Below, piece by piece: positions 16,510 through 25,606 of a stretch of 64,000 nt of DNA. The number at the start of each line of letters is the position of its first letter. Positions within the stretch are counted from its first letter, which is position 1. The position numbers were made by a program, and so were the translations under genes. The DNA lies in assembly GCA_963695805.1 (NCBI GenBank), contig CAVOHV010000002.1:186001-250000 (forward strand). Direction: 5' to 3'. The notes below the pieces were generated by a model that saw only the letters and a list, made by a program, of their open reading frames with translations, was not told the origin of the DNA and searched no databases. The DNA comes from DASUPK01 sp963695805. GTDB taxonomy: Bacteria; Actinomycetota; Thermoleophilia; Solirubrobacterales; 70-9.

Positions 16510-17955
16510 CTACGGAACCCGGTGGATCTCGAACAGGTTCGTGCCGAGCCCTTGGGCAGGTAGCCCCGCGGTGATTGCGACCAGATCGCCGGACTCCGCG
16601 ATCCCCCGCTCTCGCGCGAGGGTCGCGCAGTCGTCGAGCAGCTTGCGGATGCTGGTCCAGTCCTCGGCCTGTGTGGAGCTGATCCCGAAGAGGAGGTTCA
16701 TCCGCCGCACCGTCTCGAGCCGCTGGGAGACCGCCAGCACGGGGACCCGCGGGCGATGCGCGGAGATCAGCCGCGCGGTGCGCCCGGAGGACGTGGGGCA
16801 GACGATCGCCTTCAGGCCGAGCCGGTAGCAGGCCGCGACGGCCACCTGGGCGACCGTCTCCGCGATGTCGTGCTCGTGCTCCTCGACCCGGGTGAAGACC
16901 AGCTCCCCGTATTTGAGGTGGGGCTCGGTGACGCGAGCGATCCGGTCCATCACCCGGACGGCCTCGACGGGGTGGTCGCCGATCGCCGTCTCCTCCGAGA
17001 GCATCACGGCGTCGGTGCCGTCGTAGATCGCGTTGGCGACGTCCGTGACCTCGGCGCGCGTCGGCCGCGAGGCCCGCACCATCGTCGCCAGCATCTGCGT
17101 GGCGGTGATGGACGGCTTCGAGGCGCGGCCGGCGAGCGCGATCAGCCGCTTCTGCGCTCCAGGCACCTCCTCGATCGGCAGCTCGACGCCCAGGTCCCCG
17201 CGGGCGACCATGATGCCGCTGCCCGCCTCTTCGATGATCTCCGGAGCCCGCTCGGCGGCCTGCGGCTTCTCGATCTTGGCGATCAGTGGGATGTCGAGGC
17301 CGCGCTCGCGCACCCGAGCCTCGACCTTCTCCAGATCGGAGGGCCTGCGGACGAACGACACGGCGAGCAGGTCGATTCCGTTCTCGCACGCGAAGTCGAT
17401 CCAGGGCTGATCCGTGGCGCCGGTCTCCGGCAGGTCGGCGTCCGCGCCGGGCAGGTTGACGCCCTGGTGAGAGCTGACCGCGCCGCCGGCCTCGATCTCG
17501 CAGATCACGTCGCGGTCGGAGACGGAGACGACCTTCAGCCGCACCCGGCCGTCGGCGAGGTACACCGGGTCTCCCTCGTGAACCGCTTTGGCGAGGCCAT
17601 CCCACTGCACTGTGAGCAGCTCGGCGTTGCCGGCGGTGCCGTTGGTCTCACCTCGCAGGCGCACCGTCGAGCCGGAGTGCAGGACGGCGACGTCCCCCTC
17701 GAGCTCGCCGAGACGGAGCTTGGGCCCCGGCAGGTCGCCCAGAATCCCCACCTCCCGGCCGACCTCCTCGCTGATGTGCCTGATGCGGCGCACGGTCTCG
17801 GCGTGCTCGTCCGGGGTGCCGTGGGCGAAGTTGAGCCGGAAGACGTCGACCCCCGCCTCGAAGAGCTGACGAAGAATCTCCGGGTCCCTGCTCGCCGGCC
17901 CGACGGTCGCCACGATCTTGGTGCGGCGGGAAGCGCCCTGTCCCGAGGAGGGCAT
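16510..17955 (-). CDS. pyk: Pyruvate kinase
   Basis: A 481-residue glycolytic enzyme making pyruvate and ATP from phosphoenolpyruvate and ADP. It starts with the family N-terminus RRTKIVATVGPASRD and RLNFAHGTPDEH; the active-site Lys lies in IPLIAKIEKPQAAER, metal ligands in IMVARGDLGVELP and the loop TQMLATMVRASRPTRAEVTD. The C-terminal allosteric domain (ICPTSSGRTARLIS-like) is present. Its ATG overlaps the stop of the upstream P-type ATPase (TGATG), so the two are cotranscribed. Confidence 0.97.
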   Translation of the reverse strand: MPSSGQGASRRTKIVATVGPASRDPEILRQLFEAGVDVFRLNFAHGTPDEHAETVRRIRHISEEVGREVGILGDLPGPKLRLGELEGDVAVLHSGSTVRLRGETNGTAGNAELLTVQWDGLAKAVHEGDPVYLADGRVRLKVVSVSDRDVICEIEAGGAVSSHQGVNLPGADADLPETGATDQPWIDFACENGIDLLAVSFVRRPSDLEKVEARVRERGLDIPLIAKIEKPQAAERAPEIIEEAGSGIMVARGDLGVELPIEEVPGAQKRLIALAGRASKPSITATQMLATMVRASRPTRAEVTDVANAIYDGTDAVMLSEETAIGDHPVEAVRVMDRIARVTEPHLKYGELVFTRVEEHEHDIAETVAQVAVAACYRLGLKAIVCPTSSGRTARLISAHRPRVPVLAVSQRLETVRRMNLLFGISSTQAEDWTSIRKLLDDCATLARERGIAESGDLVAITAGLPAQGLGTNLFEIHRVP

Positions 17956-20432
17956 CAGGACTGCCCCGACGGTCGGGTCTGGGCAACGGTTCTGGCCGGC
18001 GCGGTCTTCAGTTGCGCCGTCACCGGACCGGTCGGCGCCTCGTCTGGTGGCGGAGGGCGCTCCTCGAGCTGCTCGATGATCGGGATGCGCCAGACGACGC
18101 TCGCCAACACCAGGCCGGCGGCCGCGGAGAGCAGGGCGAGGAAGAGCTGCCCACCGCCCATCGGGGTCAGGTCGAAGAACTCGCGCGCCACCGGGACCGC
18201 CAGGGCGAGTGCGTAGAGGGCGCCGAGCGCCGCCACCAGGGCGAGCATGTAGCTCTGGATCGCGATGTCCTCGCGGCCCGGGCCCCGCTCGAGCAGCAGG
18301 ATGAAGCAGAGCCCGAGCACGACCAGCGTCGTGGTCGCGGCGGTCCGGCCCGCCTCCAGCGAGCCGCCGAAGACCGTGTCGACGAGGAAGAAGCTCGCCA
18401 GCGACGCGGCGGCGATCGCCAACCCTGCCGGCACCGCGAACGCGGCGAGCGCCCGCAGCAGCCGGCCCCTGTAGAGCGGCCCGTCGCTGGGCGCCAGGGC
18501 GAGGACGAAAGACGGGATCCCGATGGTGAGGAACGCCGCCAGCGTGAGCTGCCGAGGCAGGAAGGGGAAGGCCCAGCCGGGGATGGCGACCAGCACGATC
18601 AGGGCCGCCGCATAGATGGTCTTGGTGACGTAGAGCCGGCCGAGTCTGTGGATGTTGCGGGCGATCCGGCGCCCCTCGGACACCGCGCGCGGCAGGCGCG
18701 AGAACTGGTCCTTGAGCAGCACGATGTCCGCGATGCCCTTGGTGATCTGGCTCCCGGACCCCATCGCGACGGCCATCCGCGCGCGCTTCAGGGCGGGAAC
18801 GTCGTTGACGCCGTCGCCGATCATCGCCACGAACCGGCCACGTTCCGCCAGGGCCGAGACGAGGGCCTTCTTCTGCTCGGGCCGGATCCGGCAGAAGATC
18901 GTGTTCTCCTCGGCGATCCGGCCGAGCGCCGTGCGGTCCTCGGGCAGCTCATCGCCGGTCACGATCCCAGTCCCCGCCGGGATGCCCACCGAGGACGCGA
19001 CCGCGGTCACCGTCTGGGGCGCATCGCCCGAGATCAGCTTCAGGTCGATCTCCTGGTCGCGCATGTAGGCAATTGTCTCCCGTGCGTCGGGCCGCAGCGT
19101 CTCCTCCAGGACGATCAGCGCCAGCGGGGTGACCGCCGGCGGCGGGTCCGAGTACGGATTGTCGGGGAGTCCTCCCGAGGCGCGGCCGAAGGCGACCACG
19201 CGGCGGCCGTTCCGTGTGTGCTCCTCGAGGCTGTGCTGCAGCGGTACCGGCAGGGATAGCGAGCCGCGGGCCATCAGCACGTCGGGCGCGCCGAGCACGT
19301 AGGTCTCGCCCCGGCCGAGGCTGAGGCCGCTCCACTTCCACTCCGAGGAGAACGGCACCTCCGCCCGGACCCGCTCACCGGTCGCCGGATACGTCTCCGC
19401 GATCGCCTCCAGCGTCCTGTTGCGCTCGCCGGAGCTCGCGGCGAAGCGGGCCAGAGCCTGCTGGGCCGCACTCGCCTCGGACGGGTCGGCGACGTCGACC
19501 GAGACCAGCTCGAGGTCGCCGGTGGTGAGCGTCCCGGTCTTGTCGACGCAGATCGTGTCGACGGCGGCGAGCGCCTCGGGCGCACTCGTCTGCTGGACCA
19601 GCGTGTCCATCCTGGCCAGGCGCACCGCCGCGACGGCGAGCGTGACGCTCATCAGGAGGACGAGCCCCTCGGGGATCAGCGTGATCAGGCCGGCCGTCGC
19701 AGTCTGCGCGGCATCGTGCAGCGGGGTGTGGCGCGCCTGCAGCGCGAAGATCAGCACGACGGCGAGAGGGATCATCAGCCAGGTGCTCGCCTTCAGCACG
19801 AGGTTGACCTCGTCCTGAAGCGGGGAGTTCGGGTGCCGGAATGTCCGCGCCTCGCCCGCGACCTTCTCGGCGTAGCTGTCCTCGCGAACGGCGTCGACCT
19901 CGTAGTAGCCGGATCCCGTGATGCAGAACGAGCCGGAGAGCGCCCGCTCGCCGACCCGCTTGCGCACCCCGTCGGCCTCGCCGGTGAGCATCGACTCGTC
20001 GAGAGTGAGCCCGCGGCTCTCCGCGACCTCGCCGTCCGCGACGAGCTGGTCACCCGGCTCGATCCGAATCCAGTCGCCGGGTACCACCTCTTCTTCGCGC
20101 AGCTCGGTCAGCTCGCCGTCACGCACAGCCTTCGCCTTCGGGGCCACCAGGAGCGCGAGGCTGTCGAGCGTCTCCTTGGCCTTCAGCTCCTGACGGATCC
20201 CGATGTAGCTGTTGATCACTGCGATGAAGCCGAAGAGGGCATCGGCGAAGAGGCCGAGCGCGAGCATGACGACGAAGAAGACGCCGATGATCAGGTTGAA
20301 GAACGTGAAGACGTTGCCCGCGACGATGCTCGCCACCGACCGGCTCGAGCGGTCCTCGACCGGCCCGAGCTGGCGCAGCCGCTTCGCAGCCTCCTTGCTC
20401 GAGAGGCCGCCAGGGTGGCGCTGATCGTTCAT
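17955..20432 (-). CDS. Cation-translocating P-type ATPase
   Basis: An 825-residue ion pump. The actuator motif LTGEADG, phosphorylation site DKTGTLT with Asp297, and hinge GDGVNDVPAL (539-544) are intact; membrane helices flank these domains and a C-terminal set follows GWAFPFLPRQ. The N-terminus lacks heavy-metal CxxC domains. Ion specificity (Ca, Mg or K/Na type) cannot be fixed from sequence alone. The frame extends to 20540, but MNDQRHPGG at 20432 is the preferred start because it excludes sequence shared with the RES gene. Operonic with pyk. Confidence 0.93.
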   Translation of the reverse strand: MNDQRHPGGLSSKEAAKRLRQLGPVEDRSSRSVASIVAGNVFTFFNLIIGVFFVVMLALGLFADALFGFIAVINSYIGIRQELKAKETLDSLALLVAPKAKAVRDGELTELREEEVVPGDWIRIEPGDQLVADGEVAESRGLTLDESMLTGEADGVRKRVGERALSGSFCITGSGYYEVDAVREDSYAEKVAGEARTFRHPNSPLQDEVNLVLKASTWLMIPLAVVLIFALQARHTPLHDAAQTATAGLITLIPEGLVLLMSVTLAVAAVRLARMDTLVQQTSAPEALAAVDTICVDKTGTLTTGDLELVSVDVADPSEASAAQQALARFAASSGERNRTLEAIAETYPATGERVRAEVPFSSEWKWSGLSLGRGETYVLGAPDVLMARGSLSLPVPLQHSLEEHTRNGRRVVAFGRASGGLPDNPYSDPPPAVTPLALIVLEETLRPDARETIAYMRDQEIDLKLISGDAPQTVTAVASSVGIPAGTGIVTGDELPEDRTALGRIAEENTIFCRIRPEQKKALVSALAERGRFVAMIGDGVNDVPALKRARMAVAMGSGSQITKGIADIVLLKDQFSRLPRAVSEGRRIARNIHRLGRLYVTKTIYAAALIVLVAIPGWAFPFLPRQLTLAAFLTIGIPSFVLALAPSDGPLYRGRLLRALAAFAVPAGLAIAAASLASFFLVDTVFGGSLEAGRTAATTTLVVLGLCFILLLERGPGREDIAIQSYMLALVAALGALYALALAVPVAREFFDLTPMGGGQLFLALLSAAAGLVLASVVWRIPIIEQLEERPPPPDEAPTGPVTAQLKTAPARTVAQTRPSGQS

Positions 20433-20442
20433 CGCCGCATTG

Positions 20443-20973
20443 TTAGCGCAGCGGGGCGTCAGCCCAGAACCAGTCCTCGAAGCTGCGGACGGCTGCGCGG
20501 CGGAGCTTCCGCCTGCCGAAGTATGCGAGCTCCTCGCCACCGCCCCCTGTCGCGGCGCTCCTGGCTGCCACTCCGGGCACTCCGGCCTCCCATGTCCGCA
20601 GGCCGATCGGCTGGCAGCGCCGCCAAGGCACGATCCGCCGGCGGCTGTCCAGCGGATAGCTCGTCGGAAGCCCAGCGTCCCGGCAGCCGGCTTCGGTGAT
20701 CACGTTCAGGTAGCGGTCCTCTGGAACCGCCGTGCGCACCAGCATCGGACCGCTCCCGGGTTGAAGGTCCTCCGGCCCGTAGGGCTGGCCGGCGAGCTTG
20801 CGGTAGACGTTCGCGCGGGCGACCTCCACGGAGCGGCAGAGGTAGACGACCGCGAAGGACTCCGGCGGGTTCCAGCGTCCGCCTCGCTGGGCCGCGAAGC
20901 CGCCGTCGAGCGGGTCGGCCCAGCCCGGTTCGGCGACCCGCAGATACGGCCCGCCCCGCCGGATCGACCTCAC
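20443..20973 (-). CDS. RES-domain toxin
   Basis: A 176-residue RES-family protein; characterised members degrade cellular NAD+. The typical pieces are the Arg in YLRVAEPGW, RGGRWNPPESFAVVYL with the conserved Glu and Ser, and LPTSYPLDSRR near 120. The antitoxin gene lies 60 bases upstream on the same strand, matching the RES-Xre toxin-antitoxin arrangement. A REP-like palindrome sits between the two. The GTG start is the only reasonable one. Confidence 0.85.
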   Translation of the reverse strand: MRSIRRGGPYLRVAEPGWADPLDGGFAAQRGGRWNPPESFAVVYLCRSVEVARANVYRKLAGQPYGPEDLQPGSGPMLVRTAVPEDRYLNVITEAGCRDAGLPTSYPLDSRRRIVPWRRCQPIGLRTWEAGVPGVAARSAATGGGGEELAYFGRRKLRRAAVRSFEDWFWADAPLR

Positions 20974-20980
20974 AGCATCA

Positions 20981-21036
20981 AACGGGTCGCGCTTACGCGC
21001 GCCCTCGCATCTGCGCTGTCGCGCGCCCTTGCATCA
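20981..21036. repeat. REP-like palindrome, copy 1 (degenerate)
   Basis: AACGGGT, a GC-rich stem around TTAC, then CCCTCGCAT, followed by a second tail CCCTTGCATCA at 21026-21036 whose TCA is the antitoxin stop read from the minus strand. Same end motifs as the copies at 37.0, 38.4 and 41.3 kb. Confidence 0.6.
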
Positions 21037-21372
21037 CACCGTCGAGGCCCAGTCGAACGAGCGCCGGACCAGCGTCAGCAGCTCATCCTCGCGGCCGCGC
21101 TCGATCATCGCGAGCATGGAGAGGCCACCGTAGGCGTCGGCCGGGCGCCTGGCGATGCCCGGGATGCGCTCGGGCTTCAGCTGGTGGCCGAGGAGATCGC
21201 AGATCGCGGCCACCGTCGTGACTCTGGCCATCCGGTTGGAGGGGACCCCGCGCTCCCGCCATTGACCGACGGCCTGGCGGCTCACGCCGAAGAGCCGCCC
21301 AAGCCCGGTCTCGTTGAGCTCCAGCGTCTCAGCGATCGGGTCGAGCAGGGTGGGCGTCAGGACTGGACTCAT
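21034..21372 (-). CDS. Xre/ParS-type antitoxin of the RES toxin
   Basis: A 112-residue protein with a helix-turn-helix (TGLGRLFGVSRQAVGQWRERG, about 22-42) and a C-terminal part of the antitoxin/ParS kind (YGGLSMLAMIERGREDELL). In RES-Xre modules this binds the toxin and represses the operon. A TAGGAT box is 9 nt before the ATG, so the transcript is likely leaderless. Its TGA stop lies within the end motif of a REP-like repeat. Confidence 0.85.
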   Translation of the reverse strand: MSPVLTPTLLDPIAETLELNETGLGRLFGVSRQAVGQWRERGVPSNRMARVTTVAAICDLLGHQLKPERIPGIARRPADAYGGLSMLAMIERGREDELLTLVRRSFDWASTV

Positions 21373-21381
21373 CGTGAGTCC

Positions 21382-21387
21382 ATCCTA
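21382..21387 (-). promoter_or_regulatory. -10 box of the antitoxin gene
   Basis: TAGGAT on the minus strand ends 9 nt before the antitoxin ATG. Confidence 0.4.
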
Positions 21388-21406
21388 GCGCAAGCATTTC
21401 GCAAGC

Positions 21407-21598
21407 TCAGATGTGCGCGGGCTGGGCGGCTCGCTCGCGCCAGTAGCTGACCGCGGCCTCCTGCTCCAGGCGGAGCCGCCGCGCCTCGAGAGCCTCCTCG
21501 TAGAACCCCGCCGACTCATGCTCCTGCTCCAGCTCCGTGAAGCGCTGGAGCAGGTTCTCGGCCTGCTGAGCGCGGTAGATCATCTGTTCCGAGGTCAT
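21407..21598 (-). CDS. Small helical hypothetical protein
   Basis: A 63-residue, charged, probably coiled-coil protein (AENLLQRFTELEQEHESAG, ALEARRLRLEQEA). It lies 34 bases upstream of the antitoxin on the same strand. The composition supports a real gene, but no family is recognised and the antitoxin seems to have its own promoter, so a link with the toxin-antitoxin pair is only positional. Confidence 0.5.
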   Translation of the reverse strand: MTSEQMIYRAQQAENLLQRFTELEQEHESAGFYEEALEARRLRLEQEAAVSYWRERAAQPAHI

Positions 21599-21714
21599 CT
21601 CTCAAGTTGTCGGCCGCAGGACGCCGGTTCTTCACCCGAAAAATGACGACGGATTTTCGTCTAGCTGCAACGAAATCACTGAGGTCCGCCGATCCAGGTG
21701 TCGAGTCATCCCGG

Positions 21715-22857
21715 GTGACTCTGGTGATCAGGCGGATCACGATTGTGGTCCTGGCGGCGGCACTCGCCGGGGCCGTACTCGCTGTGCCCGCGCTCTCGAA
21801 GAGCGGGCCAGCGGCGGTCGCGGCCAAGAAGAGGGCCAAGAAGAAGTGCAAGAAGGCGAGGAAGGGCAAGAAGGTCAAGAAGCGGAAGGGCTGCAAGAGC
21901 GGTGGCTCCGCGGGCGCGACCGGCCTCCCCGGCCAGGCGACTCCTTTAAAGCCCACACCGCCCGACCCGCCCACCACTCCGCCGAAGCTGCATGTCGCCG
22001 GCCTCGGCGTGTCACCAAACACCGTCCTCGCTCCCAACTCCGCCACCGGGCAGGTCACGCTCGATGCCGCGGCTCCTTCCGGCGGACAGCAGGTCGACCT
22101 GCAGAGCAGCAGCCCATCCCGCGTCTCGCCCCCCACCAGCGTCGTCGTCGCGCCCGGTGAGACGACGGCAAGCTTCTCGGTCGGCACGACCATCGGCGCG
22201 CCCGTCACCTCGACGCTCACGGCATCGATCGGCTCGAGCAATGCGACGACGCAGCTCAAGGTCGTCGACACCGCCAGCGTGACGTCGGTGAAGCTCGAGC
22301 GTCAGTGCTTCACGTTCGGGCCCTTCTTCTCGAACCGCGTCTCGCTCGACGTGCCCGCCCCGTCGGACACCCTGGTCTCTCTGGTGAGCAGCGACCCGTC
22401 CGCTCTCTCGGTGCCGGACGGCGCGACGGTTCCGTCGGGCTCCTCCAGCGCCCTCTTCTCGGTGAACGCCCTCGCCACCTCCACGTCTGTGACGGTCACG
22501 GCGAGCCTCGGCTCGTCGGAGGCCACGGCCTCGGCGTCGGTCAGCGAGACGGATCCGGCCACGAATGCCGACGATCTCACATTGCACCCGGACGCGGTGG
22601 TCGCCGGCAACGGCTCCACGGGCACGGTCACGCTCGATTGTGAGGCTCCACCGAGCGGGACCACGGTCACCCTCTCCTCTTCGGATCCGGGAGTCGGCGT
22701 AGCGCCGAGCGTCATCGTCCCGGCTGGTCAACTGAGCGTCAGCTTCCCGATCACGACCGATGCGGGGCTCGGGGACGGCCAGTTCGACATCTCCGCCACG
22801 GCAGGCGGCGACACCCGCCACGCGACGCTCACGATCGACTCGTCGCTTCCGACCTGA
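21715..22857 (+). CDS. Secreted protein with Ig-like repeats
   Basis: A protein of about 380 residues from GTG 21715, with a signal peptide (RRITIVVLAAALAGAVLA), a lysine-rich basic segment (KKRAKKKCKKARKGKKVKK), a proline linker, and three beta-rich repeats of about 90 residues, each ending in a phrase like VVVAPGETTASFSV or VIVPAGQLSVSFPI. The frame is open back to 21607, but those starts put 36 residues before the signal peptide. The basic tract recalls the secreted protein at 1.6 kb. Cell-surface or wall-binding role is inferred. Confidence 0.75.
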   Translation: MTLVIRRITIVVLAAALAGAVLAVPALSKSGPAAVAAKKRAKKKCKKARKGKKVKKRKGCKSGGSAGATGLPGQATPLKPTPPDPPTTPPKLHVAGLGVSPNTVLAPNSATGQVTLDAAAPSGGQQVDLQSSSPSRVSPPTSVVVAPGETTASFSVGTTIGAPVTSTLTASIGSSNATTQLKVVDTASVTSVKLERQCFTFGPFFSNRVSLDVPAPSDTLVSLVSSDPSALSVPDGATVPSGSSSALFSVNALATSTSVTVTASLGSSEATASASVSETDPATNADDLTLHPDAVVAGNGSTGTVTLDCEAPPSGTTVTLSSSDPGVGVAPSVIVPAGQLSVSFPITTDAGLGDGQFDISATAGGDTRHATLTIDSSLPT

Positions 22858-22867
22858 TCCCCCGCCG

Positions 22868-22886
22868 CCTACGCCATTCGCGTAGG
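22868..22886. promoter_or_regulatory. Inverted repeat overlapping the -10 box of the LLM gene
   Basis: CCTACGC and GCGTAGG form perfect 7-bp arms around CATTC. The right arm overlaps TAGGGT (22883-22888), 9 nt before the ATG at 22898: a candidate operator. Confidence 0.4.
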
Positions 22887-22897
22887 GTGCGCGGCAC

Positions 22898-23974
22898 ATG
22901 GGTTTGAAGCTTGGACTCAACCTCGGCTACTGGGGGATCGGCCCCCAGGGCGATGAGGCGACCGACATCGTGCTCGCCGCCGAGCGCTTCGGTTACGACT
23001 CGGTCTGGGCGGCGGAGTCCTACGGCTCGGACGCCGTCAGCGTGCTGGCCTACCTGGCGGCGAAGACCGAGACGATCCAGCTGGGCGCCGCGATCCTGCA
23101 GGTACCAGCCCGGCAGCCGGCGGCGGCGGCGATGGCGGGCGTCACGATCGACGCCCTCTCGAATGGCCGCTTCATCTTCGGTTTCGGGCCGTCCGGCCCG
23201 CAGGTCTCGGAGGGCTGGTACGGCGTCCCGTATGAGAAGCCCTGGGGTCGCACCCGCGAGTACGTCGAGATCGTCAAGCAGATCGTCGCGCGCGACGGGC
23301 GGCTCGAGTACGAAGGCAAGCACTTCACACTCCCGCTGAAGGACGGACACGGCGTGACCGGCCAAGGCAAGGCGCTCAAGCTCAACGTCCACCCGATCCG
23401 CAACGAGATCCCCGTCTACCTGGGTGCGATCGGCCGCAAGTCGGTCGAGCTCGCCGCCGAGATCGCCGATGGCTGGATCCCAATCTTCTTCTCGGTCGAC
23501 AAGTGGCAGGACGCTTGGGGCGAGCACATCGAGGCGGGCCTCGAAAAGGGCGGCCGCACGCGCGAGGACCTCCAGGTATCGCCGTCCGTGCAGGTCGCGA
23601 TCGACGGGGACCTCGATGCCGCCCGCGGACTGGTCAAGGCGGGCCTGCTGCTCTACCTCGGCGGCATGGGCTCGAAGAAGACGAACTTCTACGCGGACCT
23701 GACCCGGCGTTTCGGCTTCGCGGAGGTCGCCGACGAGGTCCAGTCCCTCTACCTGAACGGCAAGCGGGAGGAGGCCTACGCGGCGATCCCCGACGAGCTC
23801 GCCGATGCCACCGCGATCATCGGCACCGAGGACGAGGTCGCGGAGCGGGTCAAGCACTTCGCCGACGCGGGTGTCGACCGCATGATCGTCTCGCCGATGC
23901 ACGGCAACTACGAGGAGAACGTGCGCACCCTCGAGAAGCTGGCCGACATGGTCGGCGCCGGCTCACCCGCCTGA
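22898..23974 (+). CDS. LLM class flavin/F420-dependent oxidoreductase
   Basis: A 358-residue luciferase-like TIM barrel. The N-terminus GLKLGLNLGYWG, the strand GYDSVWAAESYGSDAVS and the segment GAAILQVPARQPAAAAM are typical of actinobacterial F420-dependent members; NGRFIFGFGPSGPQVSEGW follows. Expected to oxidise or reduce an unknown substrate with F420 or FMN. The next gene begins 6 bases after its stop, suggesting an operon. Confidence 0.92.
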   Translation: MGLKLGLNLGYWGIGPQGDEATDIVLAAERFGYDSVWAAESYGSDAVSVLAYLAAKTETIQLGAAILQVPARQPAAAAMAGVTIDALSNGRFIFGFGPSGPQVSEGWYGVPYEKPWGRTREYVEIVKQIVARDGRLEYEGKHFTLPLKDGHGVTGQGKALKLNVHPIRNEIPVYLGAIGRKSVELAAEIADGWIPIFFSVDKWQDAWGEHIEAGLEKGGRTREDLQVSPSVQVAIDGDLDAARGLVKAGLLLYLGGMGSKKTNFYADLTRRFGFAEVADEVQSLYLNGKREEAYAAIPDELADATAIIGTEDEVAERVKHFADAGVDRMIVSPMHGNYEENVRTLEKLADMVGAGSPA

Positions 23975-23980
23975 TCAGGC

Positions 23981-24412
23981 GTGTCCGAGTCGGGCCTCGA
24001 AGTCATCCGGGAGCAGTACGCCGCCACGAACCGGCGGGATTTCACCCACGTCATGGACCTCTACACGGACGATGTGGTGTTGCGCGTACCGCCTCTGGAA
24101 GGCCTCCAGAACCCGGGCACCTATGAGGGCAAGGAGGCCGTCGGCGAGTGGTTCGGCGACTGGTTCCGCACCTTCGCCCGTGACTATCGATTCGAGATCC
24201 AGGAGATCCGCGAGCTCCCCAGGGGCCTCATCTTCATGTACGCGACCCACGGGGGCAGCGGGCGACTCAGCGGAGCCCCGGTTCAAAGCCACAACGCTTA
24301 CCTCTACCGCGTGCGCGACGGGAAGATCGCCGAGGTTGGCTTCTTCGGAAGTCCGGACCAGGCCCTCGAGTCCGCCTCGCTACCGGAGTGGTCGGGAGCC
24401 GAAACCGACTAG
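23981..24412 (+). CDS. SnoaL-like / NTF2-fold protein
   Basis: A 143-residue protein with the NTF2-like pattern: N-terminal helix (EVIREQYAATNRRDF), then MDLYTDDVVLRVPP, EGKEAVGEWFGDWFRTF and a C-terminal DGKIAEVGFFGSPDQAL. Members act as polyketide cyclases, isomerases or ligand-binding proteins; here the partner is probably the LLM oxidoreductase just upstream. The GTG start fits the 6-base spacing. Confidence 0.85.
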   Translation: MSESGLEVIREQYAATNRRDFTHVMDLYTDDVVLRVPPLEGLQNPGTYEGKEAVGEWFGDWFRTFARDYRFEIQEIRELPRGLIFMYATHGGSGRLSGAPVQSHNAYLYRVRDGKIAEVGFFGSPDQALESASLPEWSGAETD

Positions 24413-24484
24413 ATTGCCCGCCCTGATCCCCGTGGATTCGGCGGCGGTTTTTGTGGCCGCCGTTGATGGTGGGTGTTCGTCCGG

Positions 24485-25606
24485 ATGAAGATCGGAGTCC
24501 CAAAGGAGACCGCAGAGGGAGAGCGCCGCGTGGCGCTCGTCCCCGACGTGGTCAAGGCGCTCACCGCGAACGAGATCGAGGTGGCGGTCGAGTCCGGCGC
24601 GGGCGAGGGAGCCTCGCACCTCGACTCCGAGTACACCGACGCCGGCGCGAAGGTCGGCAACGACGCCTGGGGTGCCGACGTCGTCCTCAAGGTGACGCCG
24701 CCGACCGCCGAGGAGGTCGGTCGCCTGAAGCAGGGACAGGTCCTGATCGGCTTCCTCGAGCCGCTCACCAACCCGGAACTTGCCAAGTCGCTGGCCGACG
24801 CGGGCGTCACCAGCTTTGCCATGGAGGCGATCCCGCGGATCACCCGCGCGCAGTCGATGGACGCGCTCTCTTCGCAGGCGAACCTCGGCGGCTACATGTC
24901 AGTGCTGATCGCCGCCCGGGAGTCCGGGAAGCTCTTCCCGATGATGACCACGGCGGCCGGGACGATCCCGCCCGCCAAGGTCCTGGTCCTCGGGGCCGGC
25001 GTCGCGGGACTGCAGGCGATCGCCACGGCCAAGCGCCTGGGCGGGGTCGTCACCGGTTTCGACGTCCGCTCGGTCGTCAAGGAGCAGGTCCAGTCCCTCG
25101 GCGGGCGCTTCCTCGAGGTGGAGGCCGTCAAGGACGCCGAGGGCGAGGGCGGCTACGCGCGCCCGCTCACGGACGAGGAGAACGAGCGGCTCCGCAAGGA
25201 GCTGGGCGAGGCCGCCAAGCGCCAGGACGTGATCATCACCACCGCCCAGATCCCGGGCCGGCCGGCGCCGCGCCTGATCACCGCGGAGGCCGTCAAGAGC
25301 ATGGCTCCGGGCTCGGTGATCATCGACCTGGCCGCCGAGACCGGCGGCAACGTCGAGGGCTCGAAGCCCGGCCAGACCGTCGAGCAGAGCGGGGTGAAGA
25401 TCATCGGTCCCGCGAACCTGCCGAGCCAGATGGCCGGCAACGCGTCGGCGCTCTACGCCAAGAACCTGCAGAACCTGGTCGAGCTGTTGATCGACGACGA
25501 GGGCAACCTGAAGGTCGACACCGAGGACGAGGTCATCGCCGGCGCGCTTCTGACCAAGGACGGCGAGATCGTCAACGAGCGAGCCAAGGAGGCCGCCAAC
25601 AAATGA
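24485..25606 (+). CDS. pntAA: NAD(P) transhydrogenase, alpha subunit part 1
   Basis: A 373-residue NAD(H)-binding domain I of proton-translocating transhydrogenase. It begins MKIGVPKETAEGERRVAL and has SQANLGGYMSVL, the Rossmann motif VLVLGAGVAGLQAIATAKRLG near 165, and RPAPRLITAEAV. An in-frame GTG at 24473 would add four residues. Its stop overlaps the next start (ATGA). Together with the next two genes it exchanges hydride between NADH and NADP+ using the proton gradient. Confidence 0.95.
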   Translation: MKIGVPKETAEGERRVALVPDVVKALTANEIEVAVESGAGEGASHLDSEYTDAGAKVGNDAWGADVVLKVTPPTAEEVGRLKQGQVLIGFLEPLTNPELAKSLADAGVTSFAMEAIPRITRAQSMDALSSQANLGGYMSVLIAARESGKLFPMMTTAAGTIPPAKVLVLGAGVAGLQAIATAKRLGGVVTGFDVRSVVKEQVQSLGGRFLEVEAVKDAEGEGGYARPLTDEENERLRKELGEAAKRQDVIITTAQIPGRPAPRLITAEAVKSMAPGSVIIDLAAETGGNVEGSKPGQTVEQSGVKIIGPANLPSQMAGNASALYAKNLQNLVELLIDDEGNLKVDTEDEVIAGALLTKDGEIVNERAKEAANK

